Of a stretch of DNA of 64,000 nt, positions 16,506 through 25,422 are shown one piece after another. The DNA lies in assembly GCA_910575555.1 (NCBI GenBank), contig CAJTFX010000014.1, positions 1 to 64,000 on the forward strand. Direction: 5' to 3'. This stretch comes from Lachnospiraceae bacterium (GTDB taxonomy: Bacteria > Bacillota > Clostridia > Lachnospirales > Lachnospiraceae). Numbering within the stretch: position 1 is the stretch's first letter; every line of letters starts with the position of its first letter. The position numbers were made by a program, and so were the translations under genes. Below the pieces are notes generated by a model. The model ran no database searches. It was not told where the DNA came from and worked only from the letters and a program-made list of their open reading frames with translations.

Positions 16506-17030
16506 TTAGCCCCCGTTTTCCTCAATGGTGTCTAACTCAAATTTCAGATATTCCAGTAATGCGACGATGTCCTCCCTCATGCATTGACTGTATGAGTTTT
16601 TCAGCAGCCGGATAGCAATTTTCACAATGCGGTCAATAATCTCCCCGCAGGTTTTCCATGTGTCCTGCTCTGGCTGCTCCTCCTCATATCCGTTTTCAAT
16701 GTCGTATTCGTCAAATGCGGATGCCTCTTTTTCAACCTGCTCCACTTCAACGACATTCAATAACTTTTGTGAAATAATGCTCTGCATGATGAAATGAATC
16801 CCTTTCGCAGCGGTCAGAAATTCCACCGCATCCGCCTCACCCAACTCCTCAAGAGACATCCGATTCCCGAATATCTCTTGAGTGATTTTTTTATTGAAAA
16901 ACATTGCGTCCGTGATTCTGTCATATCCGTTCTTTTCCATTAATACGACATACTTCTTGTACTGCTCCACCGTAATGGAATTGATGAATACTTTCCCGGT
17001 GCTGCAAGTGATTGATATTTCCGGAATCAC
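16506..17030 (-). CDS. tail assembly chaperone, second frame (GT part)
   Basis: A 174-codon frame whose GTG overlaps the stop of the upstream chaperone (GTGA). It is open without a stop upstream into the -1 frame of that gene, through the heptamer at 17042-17048, so it is probably made mainly as a fusion. Acidic middle (EYDIENGYEEEQPEQD). Position immediately before the tape measure is diagnostic for gpG/gpGT-type chaperones. Confidence 0.8.
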   Translation of the reverse strand: MIPEISITCSTGKVFINSITVEQYKKYVVLMEKNGYDRITDAMFFNKKITQEIFGNRMSLEELGEADAVEFLTAAKGIHFIMQSIISQKLLNVVEVEQVEKEASAFDEYDIENGYEEEQPEQDTWKTCGEIIDRIVKIAIRLLKNSYSQCMREDIVALLEYLKFELDTIEENGG

Positions 17031-17344
17031 TTGCCACTCTGAAAATTTTTCTCCATCTTCTCCATACGTTTTTCCATTTCTTCCGCAACGCCCACGTCGA
17101 TGAACTGGAACTCTAAGACGATGCCCGCAGCATCAATCCCGGTGTCCTTGTCCTTTAACTCCTCAACAGTAAACTGGTCGCCGTATGCCTTGACAATAAA
17201 TAAAAGCATCGCCTCAATATCCATCCGTGTGTATCTCGGTTTCCCGTCGATTTTCTCCGACAGTTCCAAATACTCCATATAAGTGTCAACATCCATCCTC
17301 GGCATTGCGTACTCTTTGTTATTCACTATGATTTTTCTTTTCAC
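17027..17344 (-). CDS. tail assembly chaperone, first frame (G part)
   Basis: A 105-residue protein: MDVDTYMEYLELSEKIDG, MDIEAMLLFIVKAYGDQFTVEEL. Small helical protein between the major tail protein and the tape measure, the standard place for the chaperone that coats the tape measure during tail assembly. Ends in RMEKMEKNFQSGK just after the slippery heptamer. Confidence 0.8.
   Translation of the reverse strand: MKRKIIVNNKEYAMPRMDVDTYMEYLELSEKIDGKPRYTRMDIEAMLLFIVKAYGDQFTVEELKDKDTGIDAAGIVLEFQFIDVGVAEEMEKRMEKMEKNFQSGK
17042..17048 (-). promoter_or_regulatory. programmed -1 ribosomal frameshift site
   Basis: On the coding strand the frame reads GAG AAA AAT TTT CAG. The bases A AAT TTT form an X XXY YYZ slippery heptamer eight nucleotides before the last sense codons of the G frame. 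A -1 slip enters the open GT frame. The site is what the family predicts; use of it is not shown. Confidence 0.65.
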
Positions 17345-17380
17345 CGAAACATCCTCCTGTTATATCTTCCCTTTTATCCT

Positions 17381-17995
17381 TTAGGCTGCTGCTACATCCT
17401 TTTCCTGCACCTTTTCAAACCATTTTGTGATTGCCGTCTTTGCGTCCGTGTCAGCATCCACAAGATTGGATTCATCGACCGAAATCTCATAAATGTTATC
17501 AAGACTGCGCTCATAGAATGACCCCTTGATGCTCTTTGTCGTCGGCGACAATTTCCCCTCTTTGGTATTCGCCTCCTCACTGATTCCCTCGGCAAACTTC
17601 CCGCAGTAAAACCACTTAAATTCATATTTGCCATTCAGCTTACGTTCACGCCATCCGACGGCGACCTCCGGTGCAGCATCATCACTCGACTTTGTGAGGA
17701 ATCCATTCTCGTACAACTGACCGAAAAGAATTGCCCTGTCCTGTGGTGCAAGCTGATTGACCTCAAGTTCAATTTCCGTTCCCTCATAAGAATTGATGAC
17801 ATCCTCCGTTCCGTCATCTGAATATATCTTTTCAGAACTCCACTTTTCATCTACCTTTGCTTTGATTGCCCTTGCCAGTTTGACCGGAGTTTCCGCACTG
17901 TAAGCCGTCGCCGTGTTCTGAATCAATTTAGCAATGTAAAAATCTTTACATCCACATGTCCTGCTCCTCACAATCTGTTTCCCTGTTTCACTCAT
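17381..17995 (-). CDS. major tail protein
   Basis: A 204-residue protein. The start is ATG 17995 with GGAGGAAACAGGCA upstream; the frame extends to 18016 without a better site. It resembles phi13-type major tail proteins: YIAKLIQNTATAYSAE opening, EGTEIELEVNQLAPQDRAILFG, WYCGKF-like strand and FYERSLDNIYEISVD. It would polymerise as the tail tube. Located between the tail completion and chaperone genes. Confidence 0.82.
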   Translation of the reverse strand: MSETGKQIVRSRTCGCKDFYIAKLIQNTATAYSAETPVKLARAIKAKVDEKWSSEKIYSDDGTEDVINSYEGTEIELEVNQLAPQDRAILFGQLYENGFLTKSSDDAAPEVAVGWRERKLNGKYEFKWFYCGKFAEGISEEANTKEGKLSPTTKSIKGSFYERSLDNIYEISVDESNLVDADTDAKTAITKWFEKVQEKDVAAA

Positions 17996-18359
17996 TGCCT
18001 GTTTCCTCCATTTCATAAAATTTTGAGAATCTTTGCGCTTTCATATAGATTCCGTCATCTGGTTTGGAATCGTCGCCGTTCCTCCCCTCGAAATCGAATC
18101 CATGTATTTTCATCAATGCCTTTATTTCCCTTGCTAACACTGTCTCGTCCTCGGTAGAAAAAACTGTAACCTGCACCGACAGCGTCACGCCCTCCGCCTC
18201 GTCATCCGAATGGTTATCCTCTGTTTCTCCCAAATCCCACAAGGTCACATGACAATCCTTTATGTTTTTGTCATACCATCCCTGCATGACCGTGATTCCC
18301 CTGTCGCTGATTTCCTCAAGTGCCTCGGATGCGTCTTTGATAATGTCCGGATAACCCAT
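17988..18359 (-). CDS. tail completion / terminator protein
   Basis: A 123-residue protein: MGYPDIIKDASEALEEIS, VTLSVQVTVFSTEDETVLAREI, IYMKAQRFSKFYEMEE. Length, fold pattern (helix, strands, helix, strands) and position directly upstream of the major tail protein fit the gpU/gp17-type tail terminator family. Overlaps the major tail protein start by 8 bp. Confidence 0.68.
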   Translation of the reverse strand: MGYPDIIKDASEALEEISDRGITVMQGWYDKNIKDCHVTLWDLGETEDNHSDDEAEGVTLSVQVTVFSTEDETVLAREIKALMKIHGFDFEGRNGDDSKPDDGIYMKAQRFSKFYEMEETGNE

Positions 18360-18368
18360 GCCCTCACC

Positions 18369-18818
18369 TCACTTGATTGTGTTATCTAAATACGCTTGAT
18401 ATTCCTGTTCGGCTATTGACTGCAACTCGCCGTCCGCCTCCCGCCCGGTCGCAAAAATAAACTCCCTGGGCGGTTGATAAATCGTTCCCCAGTTTATAAA
18501 TTTCACATAGAAATGTTCGCTTTTATCCGACTTATCCCATCCGACCTCTGCCGTTGCTCCGGTATCTTTGACCTTTACCGCCCCGACCGGAACGTTGTCC
18601 GCTGCATGAGACGAAACAGATGATTTTGTTCCGAACCCCCGCCCGCTCTTTGAAATGTCCGCCGACTTTGGAACTTTGCCCGACATAATTCTTTTGACGA
18701 CTGGTTCGCTTTTCTCAACTATTTTTTTGTTGATTGCCTTGATGTCCTCGTCGCTTGCTGCTGCCTCAAACGCTTTCACAAGTTCCTCCAACCCTTTGAA
18801 CTCCATTTCGATTTTCAT
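18369..18818 (-). CDS. HK97 gp10-like head-tail protein
   Basis: A 149-residue protein: FKGLEELVKAFEAAAS opening, EPVVKRIMSGKVPKS, then VGWDKSDKSEHFYVKFINWGT, which matches the HK97 gp10 family signature (helical start, VGW then HFYxxFxExGT, and a C-terminal helix). It acts in head-tail joining. A 17-bp inverted repeat precedes its ribosome binding site. Confidence 0.8.
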   Translation of the reverse strand: MKIEMEFKGLEELVKAFEAAASDEDIKAINKKIVEKSEPVVKRIMSGKVPKSADISKSGRGFGTKSSVSSHAADNVPVGAVKVKDTGATAEVGWDKSDKSEHFYVKFINWGTIYQPPREFIFATGREADGELQSIAEQEYQAYLDNTIK

Positions 18819-18830
18819 GAGAATCCCTCC

Positions 18831-18847
18831 GTGTCAGATTATGACAC
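18831..18847. repeat. 17-bp inverted repeat GTGTCA-N5-TGACAC
   Basis: Perfect 6-bp arms, in the 28-bp gap between the head closure gene and the gp10-like gene, directly before the GGAGGG site of the latter. Other copies: 10028-10044, 25387-25403 and 27895-27911. Could be a protein-binding operator or an RNA hairpin. Confidence 0.6.
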
Positions 18848-19164
18848 TACGCCCCGGCACGGCATTTCAGCAGCACACGCCCATTGTCAACAAACATCGG
18901 TGACGCATCATAAATCTTGAACTCCGTTCCCTTGTACTCTGCATAGAACTCTTTCAAGTTCAATCTGATTTCCTCCATCTTCCTGCAGTTCCGTACCTTG
19001 AACACAATCGTGTTCTCTAGTCCGGTCTGCAAGGCGGTGTACTTTTCACTTGTCGCAAGACTTTGAACCTCGCACCAACATTCATAAAATACCGATGTTT
19101 CCTGCTGCCTCCTGCCCCCGATGACCTCCGTTTTCTTTCTGATTATCTTTATTCGTTCGGTCAT
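18847..19164 (-). CDS. head closure / head-tail adaptor protein
   Basis: A 105-residue protein: MTERIKIIRKKTEVIGGRRQQE, YECWCEVQSLATSEKYTA, a typical SPP1 gp16-type adaptor pattern (WC/WAEV near residue 30 and a C-terminal IYDASPMFVDNGRVLLKC-type strand). Joins the connector to the tail. Overlaps the previous gene by 4 bp. Confidence 0.75.
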   Translation of the reverse strand: MTERIKIIRKKTEVIGGRRQQETSVFYECWCEVQSLATSEKYTALQTGLENTIVFKVRNCRKMEEIRLNLKEFYAEYKGTEFKIYDASPMFVDNGRVLLKCRAGA

Positions 19165-19469
19165 TTGCTACCTCCTTTGTATATCTCTTTCAGCAGCATA
19201 GAGGCGACCGCATTTGACACGCCTTTGCTGTCCTTTTGATACTTCTCCCGGTTGTCGTATAACTCTTTTAAGAAAACCAATGCCAGCAGCCTTTGACGGC
19301 TTTTCATGGTGTACGGGTCGAAATCCGGAATTAAATCACCCAACTCCTCAAGCACGGTGTCAAGCAACAATTCAATGATTTCCGTGTCGTCGTCATAGTC
19401 AATGTGATTATACGTTTTGAAATCCGCAATCAATTTCTCTCTGTATTCCTTTTTCTCCTCGTCTGTCAT
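19161..19469 (-). CDS. head-tail connector protein (gp6-like)
   Basis: About 102 residues from ATG 19469 (AGGTGAGGCA upstream); the frame is open to an ATG at 19517 just after the capsid stop, so a longer form is possible. Acidic all-helical protein (DYDDDTEIIELLLDTVLEELGD, then RLLALVFLKELYDNREKY), the pattern of HK97 gp6/SPP1 gp15 connectors that sit under the portal. Confidence 0.75.
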   Translation of the reverse strand: MTDEEKKEYREKLIADFKTYNHIDYDDDTEIIELLLDTVLEELGDLIPDFDPYTMKSRQRLLALVFLKELYDNREKYQKDSKGVSNAVASMLLKEIYKGGSK

Positions 19470-19518
19470 TGCCTCACCTGCTTTCAACGCAAGGGCGGAA
19501 TAACCGCCCCGCCCCATG

Positions 19519-20751
19519 CTATCCGTTCACGACCTCCGTGATTTCTCCCTTGACGACCGCATCCATATCCACAGGCTGCACATCGAAACGGTCACGGACT
19601 TTCACGCCCGTCATATCCTTATCCCACAACCCCGCACCTTTATCATTGAGGTCAATCGTCAGCACATTCCGGTCAAAAAGCGTCACCGCCTCTTTTAAGT
19701 CACCGCAGAAAATGGGATGTTTGTACCCTTTGACGGTCGTTCCGTCCGTGTCAAGAATCGGTGTGGATTTCATCGTCTTTTTTGACAGCTTGACAATCCG
19801 GTATTCACCGAAAAGCAATTTTCCCTTTGTCTGCTGTGTCGGGTCTTTCTGCAAAATATAGTTCCCGTCGGAATCTTTCAGCTTGTCGAGATAGTTGAAC
19901 CCGCTCTGATTCGTGAGGACGATTGAGGTTGCTGCAATCGCCGGGTCTAACGTCTCATTGAAAATATCCTTGAGGCTGTCAATGTTGGAGACAACAACCT
20001 CTTTCCCCTTTGTCATCTCGTTTAATACCTTGAGAATCATCGCATTCCGGGTCGCCTTTGTTTTCTTTGCAATCCATTTGTTGATGTACGCCATGATATT
20101 CGCTGCCGTGTCCTCGAACAGTTCCGCCGTCATCTTGAGGATTCCGCCTTTTTTCTTGATTGTATATTTAATCTGCTTGAACACAGGCTCATCCATTTCC
20201 GGGAAATCTGCTGCCTCCTCCACGTTGTCAAACGGCACGGATTCCGCATCAACCTCAATATTCCTGCTGCCCGTCTTGGTTGTCACGCCCTCGGTGTTGA
20301 CATACTGTTCAAGATTATCCTCGGAACGGCGTAACTCAATGATGTCGGTTCTGATGTCCTCCGGAATGGTGACACCGATTCCCATTTCCCCGTCATCATT
20401 TGCGGTCGCATCGGATGTCAGAGCGTTCTTGTAGACGGTCGCATCCTCCTCATTGACCTTTGTTCCCATGAATCCCGCCTTGACGATATTCACGAACGCT
20501 TTCACAAGGTTCTTTTTCTCCGGCTTTTTCTCCCCGCTGATGACATTTGCCGTTCCGTCCTCTAAGCTGTCTTTGATTCCATCAAGTGCATCGTCCTCTA
20601 AATCGCAGAGCAGGTTGAATTTCTCCTGCAATGCCTTTAATTCGTCCTTTGCTGCCTTTGCCTTTTCCAGTTTCCCGTCATTCGCAAGGCTCTTGACCTC
20701 ATTCTTTTTGTCATTGATTGCCTTGAGAAGTTTCTGCATTTCTTTGTTCAT
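19519..20751 (-). CDS. major capsid protein, HK97 family
   Basis: A 410-residue protein. The N-terminal about 105 residues are a charged helical delta/scaffold region (KLLKAINDKKNEVKSLAN, Lys/Glu-rich) normally removed by the protease encoded just upstream. The core begins near GIGVTIPEDIRTDIIELRR and has IKYTIKKKGGILKMTAELFEDT, QSGFNYLDKLKDSDGNYI and the C-terminal DRFDVQPVD strand. These match HK97-fold capsid proteins of Bacillota siphophages. Confidence 0.93.
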   Translation of the reverse strand: MNKEMQKLLKAINDKKNEVKSLANDGKLEKAKAAKDELKALQEKFNLLCDLEDDALDGIKDSLEDGTANVISGEKKPEKKNLVKAFVNIVKAGFMGTKVNEEDATVYKNALTSDATANDDGEMGIGVTIPEDIRTDIIELRRSEDNLEQYVNTEGVTTKTGSRNIEVDAESVPFDNVEEAADFPEMDEPVFKQIKYTIKKKGGILKMTAELFEDTAANIMAYINKWIAKKTKATRNAMILKVLNEMTKGKEVVVSNIDSLKDIFNETLDPAIAATSIVLTNQSGFNYLDKLKDSDGNYILQKDPTQQTKGKLLFGEYRIVKLSKKTMKSTPILDTDGTTVKGYKHPIFCGDLKEAVTLFDRNVLTIDLNDKGAGLWDKDMTGVKVRDRFDVQPVDMDAVVKGEITEVVNG

Positions 20752-20788
20752 GTCATTTTCTCCTTTTCATGATTTTTGTGTTACTTTT

Positions 20789-21595
20789 TCAGATTCCGTA
20801 ATCGTCCAAATCTGCAAGAATCTCCTGTTTTTCCGCCTCGATTCGCTCCTTTTCCCGGTTCTGCATTTCCGCAATCACCGCATCGACAATGTCCTTTTTG
20901 TCCGTTCCCGATACCTGCTCCGGAATATTTGCGTATTTGTCGAAATAATCGGATGCACAGGCTGCGACTGCTGCCCGCTCCTCCACTTCCACGTCAAAAT
21001 ACTCCGCCAGTTCCGAACCGTTGAACCATTTCTCCGCCGACATAAAATTCTTGATTTTATCCCGTGTCACGCCCTCTTTGGTGTGTTCCATGTAGACATC
21101 AAGAATAGATTCCTCGCATAGATTCAACTGCTTTATGACAGCCTTGAAATCGTCAGCGTTCCCCCATGCCATACATAGAGGCTTGTGAATCATCGCTTGC
21201 GCTCCCGTCGCAAAATGGAGTTCATCACATGCAAACATGATGACCGATGCGATTGACGCAGCCATACCGTCCACATATCCGACTTTGTGACCGTTGTATC
21301 TCTTTAACTGGTTATAGATTGCCAATCCCGCAAATACATCACCACCGCCGGAATTAAAATAAATATCAATGTCCTCGCATCCATCCAACTGGTTGAGGAA
21401 ATCCGCAATGTCCTGCGGGCATTTGTCCTCCTCGTACCACATGGATTCCCATGTCGCCGATACAATATCCCCATAGAAATATAGGGAACATCTGCCCTGC
21501 TCCTCGTCGATGCTTAAATCCAAATAGCCGACGTTCTCGGTTTTCCCGGTTCTTTTATTCTTCTTTGTGAAGTCAAACCTTTTTTTCTTTGCCAC
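20789..21595 (-). CDS. ClpP-like prohead protease
   Basis: A 268-residue protein: YFNSGGGDVFAGLAIYNQLKRY and DGMAASIASVIMFACDE, with the nucleophile Ser in the GMAASIAS block and His in MIHKPLCMAWGN, the signature of head maturation proteases of the ClpP fold (S14). C-terminal 70 residues are charged. Lies between portal and capsid genes and would cleave the capsid delta domain. Confidence 0.92.
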   Translation of the reverse strand: MAKKKRFDFTKKNKRTGKTENVGYLDLSIDEEQGRCSLYFYGDIVSATWESMWYEEDKCPQDIADFLNQLDGCEDIDIYFNSGGGDVFAGLAIYNQLKRYNGHKVGYVDGMAASIASVIMFACDELHFATGAQAMIHKPLCMAWGNADDFKAVIKQLNLCEESILDVYMEHTKEGVTRDKIKNFMSAEKWFNGSELAEYFDVEVEERAAVAACASDYFDKYANIPEQVSGTDKKDIVDAVIAEMQNREKERIEAEKQEILADLDDYGI

Positions 21596-21597
21596 TT

Positions 21598-23007
21598 TTA
21601 TTCACCTCCTCCCTCTGTCTCCTCGTCCTCTGCGTTGTCCGCATCGTCCGGCTCATTGCTTTCCGGTTCTGCCCCGGTCGTTTCTTCCTGCTCCTCCGGT
21701 TGTTCCTCCGGCTCGTCAGATTCCTCGGTCACTGGTTGACCTTTCGTGTATGCTGCCCCCGCCATAGTCAGCGGAACGATGCTGCCATTTGCAAACAGTT
21801 CATCGCCTCCCGGTGCATCCGACATGTCAAGTTTTCTCCTCGCCTCGTTTGGCTTTATGATTGACCCGCTCACGCCGTTTTTGAGATATTCCATTTGTGT
21901 TTTTGAATCTGTGCGGAATAGCACTTTTTCATTGTATTTATAATAAAATCCGTCGTCCTGTTCATCCTCCGTCTGCATCTTATAATTGATTTCCTCCTCA
22001 TACTGCTTGATGATGAACAACTCCGTGTCAACGTAAAAAGACAACTGCTGCATTTCGCTATTGCTATATGACGACTTATCATAGTTGTTGATTTGATTAG
22101 GTTTCACCCCGAACGCTGCTGCAATCTGCAACGCCGTGTATTTTTTCAGTTCAAAGAACTGTGAATCGGTCAATTTGATGTCCAGGGGCGTGAGTTTCAT
22201 CCCCAACGGAACGGGCAGGATTTTCCCGGTATTCTTTGCCCCGCTGCCGAACTCCTCAAATGATTTTATAAGTGCCTCTTTTGCCTTTTCATTGAGTTCC
22301 CCGGTATATTCAAGGGTTGCCTTTGCCGTCAACCCGCTCTCATATAATTTGTTCATGAACTCTTGTGACTGTGCTGCCCCGTTGACCGTGTCTCTCAAAA
22401 TCTGCTGCACGGGCAGTCCGGTGATTCCGTCGAATGAAAATGAGGTCTTGAAATGCATCACTTCATCCGTGCTGAAAACATATTGCCGTCCGGATGTCGG
22501 GTCTGTGTAGACGTACCACAACCGACCCACCCCGGCAAATATGCCCGCATCGTCAACAACTATCTGAACACAATTTGACTGCATCACCCACAAATCAATG
22601 ATTCTGAACTCTCCTCCGTATTTTTTCCGGATGAACTTCTTTCGCATATACACATATGCGTTTCCGTAATGGTTGCGGTTGATTTCAACCGTATTCCAAA
22701 ATACCGTCGGTGTCATGAACGGATTAGGTCTCTTTGTCAGCAGCTTTGACGTGTCCGTTGCCTCTGCCTCAACGATTCCGCCCTCCGTCCTCTGATAATA
22801 TTTGATAGGCATTTTTGCAAGCGTCTCCGACAGCATTTTGAGGCAGGTGAAATATGTCACCTCGGATGTCGGTCTTTTTCTCGTCAGCCCCAAACTTTCA
22901 AGGAATGAGCGGGAGTTCAGCGTCATCACGCCCCCGCCGTCCTGCGGTTCTCCCCTCCACCAGTTCATGAACCGCCCTGCAAGCCTCTGAAATGGATTCA
23001 CATTCAT
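21598..23007 (-). CDS. portal protein, HK97 family
   Basis: A 469-residue protein: VTYFTCLKMLSETLAKMPIKYYQ, HYGNAYVYMRKKF, VMHFKTSFSFDGITGLPVQQILRDTV and AAAFGVKPNQIN, all blocks of HK97-type portals. The C-terminal about 55 residues are an acidic low-complexity tail (EEQPEEQEE and similar). It forms the dodecameric DNA gate. Overlaps TerL by 4 bp. Confidence 0.93.
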   Translation of the reverse strand: MNVNPFQRLAGRFMNWWRGEPQDGGGVMTLNSRSFLESLGLTRKRPTSEVTYFTCLKMLSETLAKMPIKYYQRTEGGIVEAEATDTSKLLTKRPNPFMTPTVFWNTVEINRNHYGNAYVYMRKKFIRKKYGGEFRIIDLWVMQSNCVQIVVDDAGIFAGVGRLWYVYTDPTSGRQYVFSTDEVMHFKTSFSFDGITGLPVQQILRDTVNGAAQSQEFMNKLYESGLTAKATLEYTGELNEKAKEALIKSFEEFGSGAKNTGKILPVPLGMKLTPLDIKLTDSQFFELKKYTALQIAAAFGVKPNQINNYDKSSYSNSEMQQLSFYVDTELFIIKQYEEEINYKMQTEDEQDDGFYYKYNEKVLFRTDSKTQMEYLKNGVSGSIIKPNEARRKLDMSDAPGGDELFANGSIVPLTMAGAAYTKGQPVTEESDEPEEQPEEQEETTGAEPESNEPDDADNAEDEETEGGGE

Positions 23008-24800
23008 TCACCACCTTTCTGCATATACTTCTCATATTGTTTAAGCCAATCACTCACCGTCTCATTCACGTCCGGTCTGTACTCCTCTTTCATTGCTGCT
23101 TTCCATGCGTCAATGATTGCGTCAATCTGGTCGATTCTTTCCGTCGTGATGCCCTTGTCAATCTTGATTTCCCCGTAATTGTTGGAAATTGTCTTTGCGT
23201 TCGCAACCGACCACGTCAACAGTTCATCCACCGGAACAACCTTTTTATTTCCCTCTTTTCCTACCTCGACACCCTCTATTTCCACATTTCCCGCAAGAAT
23301 CTCAAGTCTGAAATCCACGGTCGCATCGTTCAACTCTTTCGCTGTCTGTGTCACTGATACAGAATCAAACCCTAACGCCTCAAGGTCAGACAGGAACGCC
23401 GACGCATTGTGCGGGTCGTAACAAATCAACTGCGGTTTCAACCCGTATTCCTTGATTAAATCCTCAAGATATTTGATGATGTATTTATAATCTGTTTTAA
23501 TTCCGCCCAACGTCTCCGTGACCGTCACCAGACCTTTTTCAATCCATAGGTCATACGGAATCTTGTCTGTCTTGATATGTTCATCCACCCGTGATTTTGG
23601 TATGAATGAATGTGTGTGAACGAAATATTTTTTTACCCCGTCCACTATGTACGGGATAACGATTGCGATTGAGGTCAAATCGCCTCCGGATGACAGGTCA
23701 ACCCCGACATAACATTTTGACCCTCTGAAATCTTTCAGCGATTTCAGAACGGCACAGGCTTTCCATGCTGCAATGTCTTTGATATACATTGAATTAGACC
23801 ACTGCATCCACATGTTTAATTGCTTGACAAGGAAATCCCGCAAATCCTCCCCGCCCATGTCACGGGCGGTATGTGCTATCGGAATCAAATTCTCAAGAGC
23901 ATCCGCATCAAATTCAAGAATCGGATTCGCTTTCAGCCAGTTCTCCGGCGTGTATAGGTCATCGTCTGCGTCCATCTGTGCGATATAGACGAATTGAGCG
24001 TCATTTTCAAATACTCCCCGGAGTAGGTTGCAGCAGTATTCATATAGCTTGTAACAGGGCGATTTGAGGTCAAATCCGGCGGTCGTGATGACAGAAATCA
24101 ACGCCGACTTTAATTTCTTGATACCGCCCTCAAGCAGTTTATACATCTGATTTGTCTTGTGGGCGTGGTACTCGTCTACAATCCCCAAATATGCCCGATG
24201 ACCGTCAAGTGATTTCGTGTCTCCGGATAATGCCTTGATTTCGGAGTGTGTAATCAGACAGTCAATCGTGTGGTTGTGTTCATGCACCTTGAACCACTCC
24301 GACAAATCCTCGTCCGAATTGATAAATTTGACGATTTCCTCAAATACGATGTTCGCCTGGTCTTGCTTTGTCGCCGTGCAAAATATTTTTCCGTATCTGT
24401 ACCCGTCAAAATTTCCGTAATAAGCTGCAAGAATACCGTTGATGAATGACTTTCCGTTCTGCCTCCCTAATTGCACATAGGAAGTACGGAAACGGCGGTA
24501 TGACTTTTCTTTTGTCCTCCATCCGTTCAGAGACCCCAAAATGAAACACTGGAACGGGAACGCCGTCACATTTTCATTTTCCTCGCCCTCTGCAATCGTG
24601 AGTTCCTCCGCAAAATTGATGATTTCCTCGGATTTCTCAACATCGAAATAATACTTGTATGGTGCAGCTTTCGCCCTCTCAAGGTCGTCAAGATGCCTCT
24701 GACATGCCAGTTTGACAAGTTCCCCCGCCGTTACTTTCCCGGCGACGACATCAAGGGCGTATTGTGTGCATCGGTCGGTTATCTTCTCACTTTTCGCCAT
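23004..24800 (-). CDS. terminase large subunit
   Basis: A 598-residue protein. Walker A GRQNGKS at about 112-118, Walker B LGIVDEYHAH near 206, coupling TTAGFD, and a nuclease domain with GVDLSSGGDLTS and CYDPHNAS metal-binding Asp residues. Belongs to the HK97/phage terminase-1-like family that packages DNA, mostly as cos packagers. Follows TerS after 3 bp. Confidence 0.94.
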   Translation of the reverse strand: MAKSEKITDRCTQYALDVVAGKVTAGELVKLACQRHLDDLERAKAAPYKYYFDVEKSEEIINFAEELTIAEGEENENVTAFPFQCFILGSLNGWRTKEKSYRRFRTSYVQLGRQNGKSFINGILAAYYGNFDGYRYGKIFCTATKQDQANIVFEEIVKFINSDEDLSEWFKVHEHNHTIDCLITHSEIKALSGDTKSLDGHRAYLGIVDEYHAHKTNQMYKLLEGGIKKLKSALISVITTAGFDLKSPCYKLYEYCCNLLRGVFENDAQFVYIAQMDADDDLYTPENWLKANPILEFDADALENLIPIAHTARDMGGEDLRDFLVKQLNMWMQWSNSMYIKDIAAWKACAVLKSLKDFRGSKCYVGVDLSSGGDLTSIAIVIPYIVDGVKKYFVHTHSFIPKSRVDEHIKTDKIPYDLWIEKGLVTVTETLGGIKTDYKYIIKYLEDLIKEYGLKPQLICYDPHNASAFLSDLEALGFDSVSVTQTAKELNDATVDFRLEILAGNVEIEGVEVGKEGNKKVVPVDELLTWSVANAKTISNNYGEIKIDKGITTERIDQIDAIIDAWKAAMKEEYRPDVNETVSDWLKQYEKYMQKGGE

Positions 24801-24803
24801 GCT

Positions 24804-25343
24804 TTAATTTGCATATTTCGCAAATTTGTTCTCCGGCTTTTCATCCTTTGGTTTCGGAACTGCCAACCGACAACGGCTCGATACCGTCATCCCGAAATCG
24901 GATGCCCCCTGCCGACACTGTTTCATGCATCGGTCTTGTATAATCATGAGACGCTCCCGTTCACCGTTCACGACCTGTTTTGTTCCGACCTGCACACGTT
25001 CATCTTTGCCCGTGTCCGGATTCTTTTTCGTCTCATATACCGGAACATCTAACATCAACGGCGTTTCCCTTATCTGCTCCGTGATTTCAAGATACTGCTC
25101 CTGTGCTATGAGCAGCCTTGCCAATGCATCACAATCCACATTCGCAATCAACTTGATTTCAAGCAGTTCCTTTGCCAGTTTCCGGAATTTCTTTTTGAGG
25201 TCTGCCGTCAGATATGCCGGAGGCTTGACTTTGTCGTTCGGTGCAGTCACCTCGGAATTTTTTCTCGCCTCAATTTCTGCTTTTGTGAGGTGTTTTTTGC
25301 CTTTCATAACCACCAAATCAATAGGCTGTTTCTGTCCTGCCAT
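24804..25343 (-). CDS. terminase small subunit, P27 family
   Basis: A 179-residue protein: LVVMKGKKHLTKAEIEARK, PPAYLTADLKKKFRKLAKEL, VDCDALARLLIAQEQYLEITEQI, the P27 family pattern. Binds the packaging site and recruits TerL. A 17-bp inverted repeat (25387-25403) lies in its leader. Confidence 0.87.
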   Translation of the reverse strand: MAGQKQPIDLVVMKGKKHLTKAEIEARKNSEVTAPNDKVKPPAYLTADLKKKFRKLAKELLEIKLIANVDCDALARLLIAQEQYLEITEQIRETPLMLDVPVYETKKNPDTGKDERVQVGTKQVVNGERERLMIIQDRCMKQCRQGASDFGMTVSSRCRLAVPKPKDEKPENKFAKYAN

Positions 25344-25386
25344 TGCAACGTCAATCCCCCTTTCCTCCTAGAGTTAGAGCGGTTTC

Positions 25387-25403
25387 GTGTCACATTCTGA
25401 CAC
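25387..25403. repeat. 17-bp inverted repeat GTGTCA-N5-TGACAC
   Basis: Perfect 6-bp arms in the 79-bp gap between the HNH gene and terS, 44 bp before the terS start. One of four related copies in the phage. The gap is also a reasonable place for a cos site, but no cos could be located by eye. Confidence 0.6.
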
Positions 25404-25422
25404 CACCTCCGGCGTACCCCGT

